64,000 nt of DNA from an uncultured Bacteroidia bacterium (GTDB lineage Bacteria; Bacteroidota; Bacteroidia; Bacteroidales; ML635J-15). Within the stretch, counting starts at the first letter, position 1, and each line of letters opens with the position of its first letter. Positions 53,727 to 62,001 of the stretch are shown piece after piece. A model generated the notes under the pieces. It was not told where the DNA came from and searched no databases. It worked only from the letters and a program-made list of their open reading frames with translations. The translations under genes were made by a program, and so were the position numbers. The stretch lies in assembly GCA_902776565.1 (NCBI GenBank), contig CACYQN010000005.1:87664-151663 (forward strand), given 5' to 3'.

Positions 53727-56534
53727 ATGAAGCGGCTTATCACATTATTATTATTATCGGCAATATGCATTGCAAGGATTTTTGCTCAGAATATTGAAAT
53801 TTCCGGAAACCTCATTGAAGCCGATACTGGCGAGGAAGTACCGTTTGCAACCGTAATGCTTCTCAACGAAAGCGACTCTACCCTGCTCGAATATGCAATT
53901 TCTGGCACCGACGGGCATTTTGTGTTCAAGAATGTGAAAAACCGCGACTATTTGCTGAAGATTTCGCACATCACCTACACGCCCTACCAGAAGCACATCA
54001 AGAAGACAGACGGCAAGAGCATAAACCTCGGCAACCTCAAGTTGTCGCCTATTGCAGAAGTGCTTATGGAAGTCGTTGTACACGAAGCTCAGGCTCCGTT
54101 ATTATTTAAAGGTGATACCGTGGAATACAATGCAGCAACTTTCAAGGTTGCACCTGGCTCTACCGTAGAAGACCTGCTGAAGAAACTTCCAGGCATTGAA
54201 GTTGATGCCGACGGCGGAATAAAGTCGATGGGCAAGGATGTCAGCAAGGTCTATGTTGATGGCAAGAACTTTTTCGGTGATGACCCCAAGATGGTCACTC
54301 AGAACATTGATGCAGAAGCCGTTTCAAAGGTTCAGGTTTACAACGACAAGTCGGAGCAGGAAAAGCTTACCGGCGTAAAGGACGGCACTCAGAACAAGGT
54401 TATGAACCTCGAACTGAAGCAGGAATACAAGAAGGGTTACTTCGGCAAGGCAAGCGTTGGCGCTGGCTGGGGCGACGGCAACTTCATACCGTGGCTTGCA
54501 AAAGGCAGTTTCAACCGCTTCAACGACAAGTACCAACTTTCGGTTATCGGCTACGGCAACGACATCAACTCCACCCGTACCGACTGGGAAGACATGCAGG
54601 AATTCAAGGGTTCGAGCGCATTCACCCACGATAATGGCGATTTCGGATTCGGCAACGGCGGATGGTGGGGCGGATTCGGCAGCAACCTATATTGGGACGG
54701 CAACGGCTTCGCACAGAACTACGGCGGTGGTGTAAACTTCAACTACGACGATGGCAAGACAATTCTTTACACCAACTACACATATAATCAAATTAATTCT
54801 ACCGCCGACATTTTTGCCAACCAGAAAACAATGCTTACCGACACCTCGTACTTCAAGACCGACACTTCCTACAATGCCCATAAGATTTTTTCGCACTCGT
54901 TGTCGGCTCGCCTCGAGGAGAAAATAGACTCCCTCGACTACATAATCGGTAGAATCAATGTAAGATTCACTGGAAACAGAAACAACGACAACAATTTCGC
55001 CTTGTACCAAGGTGGCAATCTCGACCTTATTAATCAATATTCAGAAATCAGCGACTACAAAGTCAACAACATAAACACCAATGCACTTGTGATTTACAAC
55101 CACAAGTTCATGAAACCCAAACGCTCTTTCTCCATCAGTGCCGAAAACAACAATACAATAGCGCTGGAAAAGGAAAACGAGGAGAATCTGAACGAATTCT
55201 TCAATGCCACAACACCAGACGAGCGCATAAAGGTTGCTTCGTCGCAGAACAAAAACACCAACAATCTGAAATCGAGCGTAATGTATGTTGAACCTATAGG
55301 CAAACGATTCACATTCAGCACTTTCTACAATTTCGCGATGAACACAGAAAAGCTTTCGCACGAAGCACAGGACGAACTTCAGTCTAATGCCGCCATTGAT
55401 TCGCTGTCGCTAATTTCGCAGCGCGACCTCTTCTACAATCGTCTCGGAGTTGCATTTGCATATTCGTTCAACGGATTGTATATCAACGCAGGAGCAGCAT
55501 ACAAGAACTTGCAGCAGAACGGCAAATACACCCGTGCAAATGTCAATGGCGACCCACTCAGACGCAACTACGGAAGCCTTATCCCCTACTTCGAATTAAA
55601 CTGGCAGTCGCCTAACAACATCTGGATGTCGTTTGACTATTCGTACGACATCGATGAACCAGATTTTGCATACTTGCAACCGATTTCTACCAATATGGAC
55701 CCTCTGTATGTAGTAAATGGAAATCCTAACCTTTCGTACACCAGTTCGCACTATACTAGTGCAATGTTCGGCTATCACAACCGAGCTTCATTTATGGGAG
55801 CATTTATAAATCTTGACTATTCGTATCAGCCAGACCTTATAACCTACAACCAAAAAATCGAATATGTGGATGGTCTTGGATACAGGAATGTTCGCACCCC
55901 GGAAATTGTACACGGCGGACACGAAGCAGGTGCTAATATACATCTGGAACTTCCTATCGTAAAGTCAAAATTTACAACCCACTTAGGCTTCCGCTACGGC
56001 TACGACCAGAACCCGATTTTCATCAATGGTGTCGAAAACTTGTCGCAGAGCAATTCGTTCACTCCAAGCCTTACCTTCCAGATAAACCTCTCGGACAAAC
56101 TTACTTGGAGAATAAACGGTCGCTACGGCTACTCAACTACGACCTACAAGTCGGAAAACTACTTCAACAACAACAAGACAACGAACTACAATGTCGGCAC
56201 ATCAATCAAGTGGCAGATGTTCGGTCGCACCTACTTGGAAGCAAACTATAAGTACAACAAGTATATGAACAACGAGTTTACCAACAATCCAGATATGCAC
56301 ATCCTGAATGTTTCAATAAAGCAGTACCTTGGCAAGGGCAACAAGTTTGAGCTTCGTCTCGCAGCCTGCGACCTTCTGAACCAGAGCGTTTCGATTGCCC
56401 AGTATGCATCGTCCAACACGGTTTACTACCGCGAATCACCAACCCTATCGAGATACTATATGCTTACCTTCTCATACAACATGAAGGGCTTCCAGGACAA
56501 AGGCAGACGCGGAGTTGACATGATGGAGTTCTAA
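53727..56534 (+). CDS. TonB-receptor-like outer membrane beta-barrel protein (OMP_b-brl_3 type)
   Basis: A 935-aa outer-membrane protein. A signal peptide (ends FAQ) is followed by a carboxypeptidase-regulatory-like domain (about 22-105), a plug-like region with DLLKKLPGIEVDADGGI and VYVDGKNFFGDDP, and a long beta-barrel with many aromatic strand ends. There is no SusD neighbour, so it is not a classic Sus pair. The gene after it is a GLPGLI protein, a pairing often seen in Bacteroidetes. Ligand unknown. Confidence 0.88.
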   Translation: MKRLITLLLLSAICIARIFAQNIEISGNLIEADTGEEVPFATVMLLNESDSTLLEYAISGTDGHFVFKNVKNRDYLLKISHITYTPYQKHIKKTDGKSINLGNLKLSPIAEVLMEVVVHEAQAPLLFKGDTVEYNAATFKVAPGSTVEDLLKKLPGIEVDADGGIKSMGKDVSKVYVDGKNFFGDDPKMVTQNIDAEAVSKVQVYNDKSEQEKLTGVKDGTQNKVMNLELKQEYKKGYFGKASVGAGWGDGNFIPWLAKGSFNRFNDKYQLSVIGYGNDINSTRTDWEDMQEFKGSSAFTHDNGDFGFGNGGWWGGFGSNLYWDGNGFAQNYGGGVNFNYDDGKTILYTNYTYNQINSTADIFANQKTMLTDTSYFKTDTSYNAHKIFSHSLSARLEEKIDSLDYIIGRINVRFTGNRNNDNNFALYQGGNLDLINQYSEISDYKVNNINTNALVIYNHKFMKPKRSFSISAENNNTIALEKENEENLNEFFNATTPDERIKVASSQNKNTNNLKSSVMYVEPIGKRFTFSTFYNFAMNTEKLSHEAQDELQSNAAIDSLSLISQRDLFYNRLGVAFAYSFNGLYINAGAAYKNLQQNGKYTRANVNGDPLRRNYGSLIPYFELNWQSPNNIWMSFDYSYDIDEPDFAYLQPISTNMDPLYVVNGNPNLSYTSSHYTSAMFGYHNRASFMGAFINLDYSYQPDLITYNQKIEYVDGLGYRNVRTPEIVHGGHEAGANIHLELPIVKSKFTTHLGFRYGYDQNPIFINGVENLSQSNSFTPSLTFQINLSDKLTWRINGRYGYSTTTYKSENYFNNNKTTNYNVGTSIKWQMFGRTYLEANYKYNKYMNNEFTNNPDMHILNVSIKQYLGKGNKFELRLAACDLLNQSVSIAQYASSNTVYYRESPTLSRYYMLTFSYNMKGFQDKGRRGVDMMEF

Positions 56535-56602
56535 AAGAAAAAAAGTAAAGGAAAAGAAGTAAAGGACGATGCATGCATCGTCCAAACCAAAAACAAAAAA
56601 AG

Positions 56603-57328
56603 ATGAAACGAACAATCATACTAACAGCGATAATCGCACTTGCCACAAGTTTTGCAAGCGCACAACAGACATCGGGCACAATCGTTTACGAAATAACTAC
56701 CGATGTGGAGAAGATGATGAAATGGTTTATGCCTGACAGGAAAATGGACACCTATTCGTGGAAAGAGGAATGGAAATTCCGCAAGTCGAAGGCCGAACTG
56801 AAATTCACAGCTTCGGAAACTCTCTACGAACCAATTGTAGAAGAAACCATGGACAGATGGGGTGGCGCAACCGAAGAACACACAATCTACAGCAACAAGG
56901 AGAAAAACAAAGTCTGCTATGTCATCCGCCAGATGGGAAAACTTAGCATCGTTGACGACAGCATTCCGAAAATGAAATGGAAAGTCACCAATGCAATGAA
57001 GGAAGTTGCCGGACACATCTGCATGAGCGCAACCTACAACGACACCATTATGGGTCAGGAAATTACCGCTTGGTTTGCACTCGATATGCCTATCCCCTAC
57101 GGTCCTGATGTATATTACGGACTTCCGGGCATGATTCTCCAGATTGACCTCTACGGCGGAGGACAGATTTATGCAGCAAAAACTATCACCATGAGCGACA
57201 CTCCTGTGAAAATCGACAAGCCAAAGTACAAGAAGAAAACCAAGACAATGACCGTTGCCGAATACAACGCACAGGTTTACAAGTTTATGCAGGACATGAA
57301 GAAACGTCCAGGCGGAATGATGTTCTAG
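56603..57328 (+). CDS. GLPGLI family protein, exported
   Basis: A 241-aa protein with signal peptide (ends SAQ). The family signature is YYGLPGMILQID near residue 180, where GLPGM replaces GLPGL. The domain starts with GTIVYEITTDVEKMMKWF. The function is unknown, although the neighbouring barrel gene is its usual partner. I start at MKRTIILTAI because it gives a clean signal peptide; an in-frame ATG ten codons upstream is less likely. The tail is Met/Lys-rich (PGGMMF). Confidence 0.87.
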   Translation: MKRTIILTAIIALATSFASAQQTSGTIVYEITTDVEKMMKWFMPDRKMDTYSWKEEWKFRKSKAELKFTASETLYEPIVEETMDRWGGATEEHTIYSNKEKNKVCYVIRQMGKLSIVDDSIPKMKWKVTNAMKEVAGHICMSATYNDTIMGQEITAWFALDMPIPYGPDVYYGLPGMILQIDLYGGGQIYAAKTITMSDTPVKIDKPKYKKKTKTMTVAEYNAQVYKFMQDMKKRPGGMMF

Positions 57329-57370
57329 AAAGGCTAAAAGGCTGAAAGGCTTAAAGGCTAAAAGCCGATA
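57327..57370. repeat. Short tandem AAAGGCT-type repeats
   Basis: Five roughly 9-10 base units (AAAGGCTnA) follow the GLPGLI stop directly. Confidence 0.55.
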
Positions 57371-57388
57371 AAAAACAATAATCGTACT

Positions 57389-57406
57389 GTCGTGCCATGG
57401 CGCGAC
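57389..57406. repeat. 18-bp near-palindrome GTCGTGCCATGGCGCGAC
   Basis: One mismatched pair. A relative of the element at 7398-7415, seven bases before the next gene. Confidence 0.6.
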
Positions 57407-57412
57407 TCAACA

Positions 57413-58600
57413 ATGAATCGCAGATATAACCATACAAAGATTTTACTTACCACATTGCTAATCATTGCATTAGCAACCAGTTGTAAGCAAAAGCAAACCT
57501 CTGAAACGCCACCGCCACCAGAAACAGATACCGTTGCGGAAGAAGTTCCTCCCAAAGACACCACATACCGCATCTCGCTTTTGTTTGCTGGCGACCTTAT
57601 GCAGCACGACCTACAATTCAAGATGGCACTGCAAGATGACGGCACCTACGACTACAGCGAGTGTTTCCAATATGTAAAGCACGAAATTGAATGTGCCGAC
57701 ATTGCCGTTGCCAACTTCGAGACAACACTGGACGGTCCACCCTACCACGGCTATCCTAATTTCTGCGCCCCCGACAAATACCTTGTCGATTGCAAAACAG
57801 CAGGCTTCGACATTATGCTTACTGCCAACAACCACACCTGCGACAGGCGACAGCAAGGACTTGAACGCACCATACGCGTGATGGATTCAGTTGGAATACA
57901 ACACCTTGGAACATATTTAGACACAGCATCTTTCGAACGAAACTATCCCCTACTGGTCGAGAAAAACGGATTCTGCATCGCCATGCTCAATTATACTTAC
58001 GCAATAAATGGAGCAACAGTCCACGCACCAAACATTGTAAACCGCATCGATACTACAAAAATTTCCATTGACATCGAAAAGGCAAAAAGCATGGAACCAG
58101 ATGCTATCATTGCCTTCATGCACTGGGGTGTGGAATACATGTTAGAACCCGACATTTCTCAAAAGAAATTGGCAGACTGGCTATTTAATAAAGGTGTTAC
58201 TCATATCATTGGCGGTCATCCGCATGTTGTGGAACCGATAGAAATCCGCACCGACAGCATTACAGGAGAAAAGCATCTGCTGGCATACTCGCTCGGCAAT
58301 TTCCTATCTAACAGCACCAGACAAAACACATACGCGGAAATGACCATCCGCCTCGACTTGGAAAAAGACAGCACCGTACGCATCAGTAATTGCGACTACT
58401 CGCTATATTTTGTATCAAATCCGCCAAACAACGGACGCAAGCAATTCAGAATTTATCCAGTAACCGTCCCCGACTCGCTACTAAATGCCTTCGAAAGCTA
58501 CCGCAAACATATAGTTACCGACACAATCAGGGCGTTTCTGAACGAAAACAACAAAGGGATAAAAGAACGGCTGGTCGAATTTAGTCAATACGGCGAATAG
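57413..58600 (+). CDS. CapA-like metallophosphoesterase lipoprotein
   Basis: A 395-aa protein. A signal peptide with lipobox LATSC precedes a Pro-rich linker (TPPPPETD), then the CapA fold with LFAGDLMQHD, VANFETTL, TANNHTCDRRQQG, MHWGVEY and IGGHPHVVEP metal-site motifs. It differs from the paralogue at 12065 in being a lipoprotein and having a longer C-terminus. No glutamate-polymer synthesis genes are near. The ATG at 57413 is used because it begins the signal peptide. Confidence 0.8.
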   Translation: MNRRYNHTKILLTTLLIIALATSCKQKQTSETPPPPETDTVAEEVPPKDTTYRISLLFAGDLMQHDLQFKMALQDDGTYDYSECFQYVKHEIECADIAVANFETTLDGPPYHGYPNFCAPDKYLVDCKTAGFDIMLTANNHTCDRRQQGLERTIRVMDSVGIQHLGTYLDTASFERNYPLLVEKNGFCIAMLNYTYAINGATVHAPNIVNRIDTTKISIDIEKAKSMEPDAIIAFMHWGVEYMLEPDISQKKLADWLFNKGVTHIIGGHPHVVEPIEIRTDSITGEKHLLAYSLGNFLSNSTRQNTYAEMTIRLDLEKDSTVRISNCDYSLYFVSNPPNNGRKQFRIYPVTVPDSLLNAFESYRKHIVTDTIRAFLNENNKGIKERLVEFSQYGE

Positions 58601-58603
58601 CTG

Positions 58604-59404
58604 TTACAAAATAGCCTCCCGAACACGCACCAACTTAACCAGCAAATCTTCCAAAAGGTCAAGTCTCAGCATATTTGCACCATCGGACTTTGCCACGGCA
58701 GGATTCGGATGAGTTTCCATAAACAAACCGTCGGCACCTACAGCAACGCCAGCCTTTGCCATAGCCTCAATCATCTGCGGTAGTCCGCCAGTTACGCCAC
58801 TGGTCTGGTTCGGCTGCTGAAGGCTATGGGTAACATCAAGCACAACAGGATAACCAAGTTGCCTCATTGTCGGAATGCCACGGAAGTCGATAACCAAGTC
58901 GGTATAGCCGAAAGTTGTACCGCGCTCGGTAAGCATCACATTGCTGTTGCCAGCATCGACAACCTTCTGCGCAGCAAATTTCATAGCTTCGGGCGAAAGA
59001 AACTGTCCCTTCTTGATATTCACAATCTTACCGGTTTTTGCAGCAGCGACAAGCAAGTCGGTCTGACGGCAAAGGAAAGCAGGAATCTGCACGATGTCGG
59101 CGACCTGCGCAGCAAAAGCGGCCTCTTCGGGCGCATGAATGTCGGTGCAAATCGGGACGTTGAGTTCGCGCTTAATCTTGGCAAGAATTTCAAGTGCTGC
59201 CTCGTCACCTATTCCGGTAAACGAACTAATGCTACTACGGTTAGCCTTGCGGTACGACGACTTGAAAACAAACGGGATGTCAAGTTTCTCACAGACAGAC
59301 TTCACCGTCTTGGCCGTTTCGTAGGTTATTTCAAGATTCTCGACCACACAAGGTCCTGCAATAAGGAAAAAGTTCCTATGTCCTGTCAAATCCGATAAGT
59401 TCAT
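58604..59404 (-). CDS. kdsA: 3-deoxy-8-phosphooctulonate synthase
   Basis: A 266-aa enzyme condensing PEP with arabinose-5-phosphate to give Kdo-8-phosphate for LPS. Family motifs are IAGPCVVEN, FKSSYRKANRSS, TDIHAPEEA, IPAFLCRQTDLL and the C-terminal METHPNPAVAKSDG. It has the usual length. Together with kdsB at 22894 it gives two steps of Kdo metabolism; kdsC and kdsD are not in the window. The promoter lies just upstream on the minus strand. Confidence 0.96.
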   Translation of the reverse strand: MNLSDLTGHRNFFLIAGPCVVENLEITYETAKTVKSVCEKLDIPFVFKSSYRKANRSSISSFTGIGDEAALEILAKIKRELNVPICTDIHAPEEAAFAAQVADIVQIPAFLCRQTDLLVAAAKTGKIVNIKKGQFLSPEAMKFAAQKVVDAGNSNVMLTERGTTFGYTDLVIDFRGIPTMRQLGYPVVLDVTHSLQQPNQTSGVTGGLPQMIEAMAKAGVAVGADGLFMETHPNPAVAKSDGANMLRLDLLEDLLVKLVRVREAIL

Positions 59405-59421
59405 GATATCTTATTTTTTTG

Positions 59422-59453
59422 CAAAGATAAGCCTTTTAGTTGGCAATACACAA
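59422..59453 (-). promoter_or_regulatory. Promoter of kdsA
   Basis: The reverse strand reads TTG (59451-59453), 21 bases, TATCTTTG (59422-59429). Confidence 0.55.
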
Positions 59454-59612
59454 AAAAGTTATTGCTCTTGACAATTTGCAAATATATTTTCTTTCTCCAC
59501 CTATAAAATATAGGTAAAATCTGACTTCATAAACATCTGAAAAAATTATTTCATATTTATATAATAAAACCTACAGACATCCGTTATACTCACAAACAAA
59601 ATATATTCGCCT

Positions 59613-59783
59613 ATGACAGATGTTTACACGTATTTTTACACAATTAGCACAAACGCGAAGGACAAGACGGAAGAATACCTGCTGGATTTAAACGAGATAG
59701 CAGAATTTGACAAGTCATTTGAGTTTCTGCCCGACATTAGTCCGAAGAACAGCGTAGTGAAAAAAATTTTGGAACTTGCGTAA
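59613..59783 (+). CDS. Possible 56-aa protein
   Basis: A short reading frame starting MTDVYTYFYTISTNAKDKTE and ending KKILELA. Composition is protein-like, with acidic and aromatic residues and a predicted helix at the end. I do not recognise it. No good Shine-Dalgarno is seen, but that is normal in this phylum. It fills the gap between kdsA and the aminotransferase gene, which would otherwise be about 460 bp. Confidence 0.45.
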   Translation: MTDVYTYFYTISTNAKDKTEEYLLDLNEIAEFDKSFEFLPDISPKNSVVKKILELA

Positions 59784-59841
59784 AAGCGAATGATGGAAAA
59801 AAGTTCCAGCGATGAAGATGGCGAATTATCGCCATTCTTCA

Positions 59842-59849
59842 TATATTTG
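59842..59849 (+). promoter_or_regulatory. -7 box upstream of the aminotransferase gene
   Basis: TATATTTG, 16 bases before the chosen ATG at 59866. It supports that start over longer alternatives. Confidence 0.5.
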
Positions 59850-59865
59850 CAAAAAATTTTCGAGT

Positions 59866-60987
59866 ATGATACAGATGGTTGACTTAAAGTCGCAATACCT
59901 TAAAATAAAAGACGAAATTGACAGCGGTATTGCAAGAGTGATAAATAACACCGAATTTATTAACGGTCAGGATGTCAAGGATTTCCGCAAGGAACTTGCT
60001 ACATATCTAAACGTTGGCAACGTGATAACCTGCGGCAACGGCACCGACGCCCTGCAAATTGCAATGATGGCTCTCGGACTGAAACCCGGCGACGAGGTTA
60101 TCTCCACCGACTTCACTTTCATCGCAACGGTTGAAACTATCGCCCTGCTACAACTTACACCTGTTATGGTCGATGTTGACCCAGAAACATATCTCATCAA
60201 CCCCGACGAGATTGAAAAGGCTATCACTCCGCGCACAAAGGCAATAGTTCCCGTACATCTTTTCGGTCAGTGCGCCGATATGGAACGCATTATGGACATT
60301 GCACGCCGACATAACCTATATGTCATCGAGGACACCGCACAGGCAATAGGCAGCGACTACCATTTCTCTGATGGCACCGTGAAAAAGGCCGGAACAATCG
60401 GTCACATCGGCTGCACGTCGTTCTTCCCGTCGAAAAACCTCGGTTGCTACGGCGACGGCGGAGCATTGTTCACCAACGATGCCGAACTTGCCGAAAAAAT
60501 CTCCTCCATCGTCAACCACGGTATGGAAATCCGCTACCACCACGACCGCATTGGCGTAAATTCGCGCCTCGACACCATTCAGGCAGTAGTTCTCCGCGCA
60601 AAATTGCCTCACTTGGACGAATACAACAACGCACGTCGCAAGGCTGCCGACTTCTACGACAAGGCTTTCGCCAACTGCCCTAAAATCAGCACACCCAAAC
60701 GTGCCGACAAGACCACTCACACTTTCCACCAATATGTTGTCCGTCTCAATGGCGTTGACCGTACCGCGCTTATGGAACACCTTAAAGCAAAAGGAATTGC
60801 ATCGGCAGTGTACTATCCTATCCCATTGCACAAACAGAAAGCATTTCAGGGATTCAAGTCAGACCCGAACGCATTCCCCGTTACCGACAAGTTGTGCGAA
60901 TCGGTAATGGCTCTGCCTATGAACACCGAACTCAGCGAAGAAACACTGAAATACATAACCGATTCGGTTTTAGAATTCGTGAAATAA
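59866..60987 (+). CDS. DegT/DnrJ/EryC1 family sugar aminotransferase
   Basis: A 373-aa PLP-dependent aminotransferase of the sugar-nucleotide type. FINGQDVKDF, CGNGTDALQIAM, IPVHLFGQ-type (here VPVHLFGQCADM), EDTAQAIG and the PLP lysine in TSFFPSKNLGCYGDGGA are present. These enzymes aminate keto-sugar nucleotides for surface glycans; WbpE- or FdtB-like activity is possible but not provable here. The start at 59866 gives MIQMVDLKSQYL, typical of the family. Confidence 0.9.
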   Translation: MIQMVDLKSQYLKIKDEIDSGIARVINNTEFINGQDVKDFRKELATYLNVGNVITCGNGTDALQIAMMALGLKPGDEVISTDFTFIATVETIALLQLTPVMVDVDPETYLINPDEIEKAITPRTKAIVPVHLFGQCADMERIMDIARRHNLYVIEDTAQAIGSDYHFSDGTVKKAGTIGHIGCTSFFPSKNLGCYGDGGALFTNDAELAEKISSIVNHGMEIRYHHDRIGVNSRLDTIQAVVLRAKLPHLDEYNNARRKAADFYDKAFANCPKISTPKRADKTTHTFHQYVVRLNGVDRTALMEHLKAKGIASAVYYPIPLHKQKAFQGFKSDPNAFPVTDKLCESVMALPMNTELSEETLKYITDSVLEFVK

Positions 60988-60999
60988 ATTGTATTCACG

Positions 61000-61818
61000 A
61001 TGAAAATTGCAGTCAAGATATTACTAGTCACAACGATAGCAGTATTTTGCTGCAATTTTTCATTTTCACAGTTCATCAAGATGGACGACCGCGTGATTAT
61101 TGCCGGCTATGTCCTTGACGAAGAAACCAATAAACCCCTGATATACACCAACATATCAATCAAACACCGACGCGAAGGCACAATAAGCGACACGTCAGGC
61201 TACTTTGCATTGTCGGCAAAAATGTACGATACAATACGTTTCTCGATGCTCGGCTACGAACGCAAGCACGTTGTAATCGACGAAAAGGCAGTTGAACGAA
61301 ACGAACCGCTTATTGTCAAGATGAAAACAACTGCATATATGCTACCGAGCGTTGACATTTTTGAGTGGCGCTACAACCAGCTTAAATACGAAGTCACCAC
61401 CATGAACCTTCCCGATGACGACTATATTTATGCGCAACAAAATTTTCCTGTAAAACAGGCCGCCATCAGTTTCTACAACCGAACCGACAATAGCAGTGCA
61501 GGATTCTCGTTCAGTCCAATTACAGCACTTTACGAAAAATTCAGCAAGGAAGGCAAAGAACGGCAGAAACTCGCCGAACTTCAAGAAAAAGACAAGGTTA
61601 GCCAACTTATTGAAGAACGCATAACTAACAGTCAAATTATGGAACTGACAGGTTTTACACAAGCAGAAACATACAAGTTCCTCGACTGGTGCAATTTTTC
61701 CGCCGACTTCATCAACAGCATGAATGCCTACAATTTCATTATGGTTGTTAAACACAAGGCCGAGCAATACAAGAAATTGAACCGAAGCGACAAAAGCGGA
61801 AAGATTTACCTTGAATAA
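61000..61818 (+). CDS. Exported protein with CarboxypepD_reg-like domain
   Basis: A 272-aa protein. A signal peptide (about 1-23, ends FSQ) precedes a carboxypeptidase-regulatory-like beta domain (about 35-110) with GYVLDEETNKPLIYTNIS and DTSGYFALSAKMYDTIRFSMLGY. The rest (110-272) is helical, contains charged runs and ends with a KLNRSDKSGKIYLE tail. Similar proteins are common in Bacteroidetes and have no known function. It starts 12 bases after the aminotransferase stop and may be co-transcribed. Confidence 0.82.
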   Translation: MKIAVKILLVTTIAVFCCNFSFSQFIKMDDRVIIAGYVLDEETNKPLIYTNISIKHRREGTISDTSGYFALSAKMYDTIRFSMLGYERKHVVIDEKAVERNEPLIVKMKTTAYMLPSVDIFEWRYNQLKYEVTTMNLPDDDYIYAQQNFPVKQAAISFYNRTDNSSAGFSFSPITALYEKFSKEGKERQKLAELQEKDKVSQLIEERITNSQIMELTGFTQAETYKFLDWCNFSADFINSMNAYNFIMVVKHKAEQYKKLNRSDKSGKIYLE

Positions 61819-61905
61819 TTGACAATGGAAAATGGACAATGGACAATTGATAATGGATAATGGATAATTTGTAGAGACGCGGCATGCTGCGTCTCTACAA
61901 TTGCC
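61819..61905. repeat. Composite repeat: AATGGACAATT leader plus 32-bp palindrome
   Basis: An array of TGGACAATTGATAATGGATAATGG type is followed by a near-perfect 32-bp palindrome (61869-61900, arms TTGTAGAGACGC). It has the same two-part layout as 7204-7266 and, like it, follows a stop codon directly. Confidence 0.75.
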
Positions 61906-61965
61906 TAATTTATAATTTCAATCAAAAAAATCACAAATTCCAAATCATAAATTCCAAATTTGTTT

Positions 61966-61973
61966 TATCTTTG
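61966..61973 (+). promoter_or_regulatory. -7 box upstream of the Omp28-like gene
   Basis: TATCTTTG lies 28 bases before the ATG at 62002. Confidence 0.6.
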
Positions 61974-62001
61974 TGCATTATTAACATCAATTTTTTGTCT
62001 T

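Noticed and set aside
53727..56534. Sus-type polysaccharide utilisation locus
   Set aside because: No SusD-like gene or glycoside hydrolase accompanies the barrel protein.
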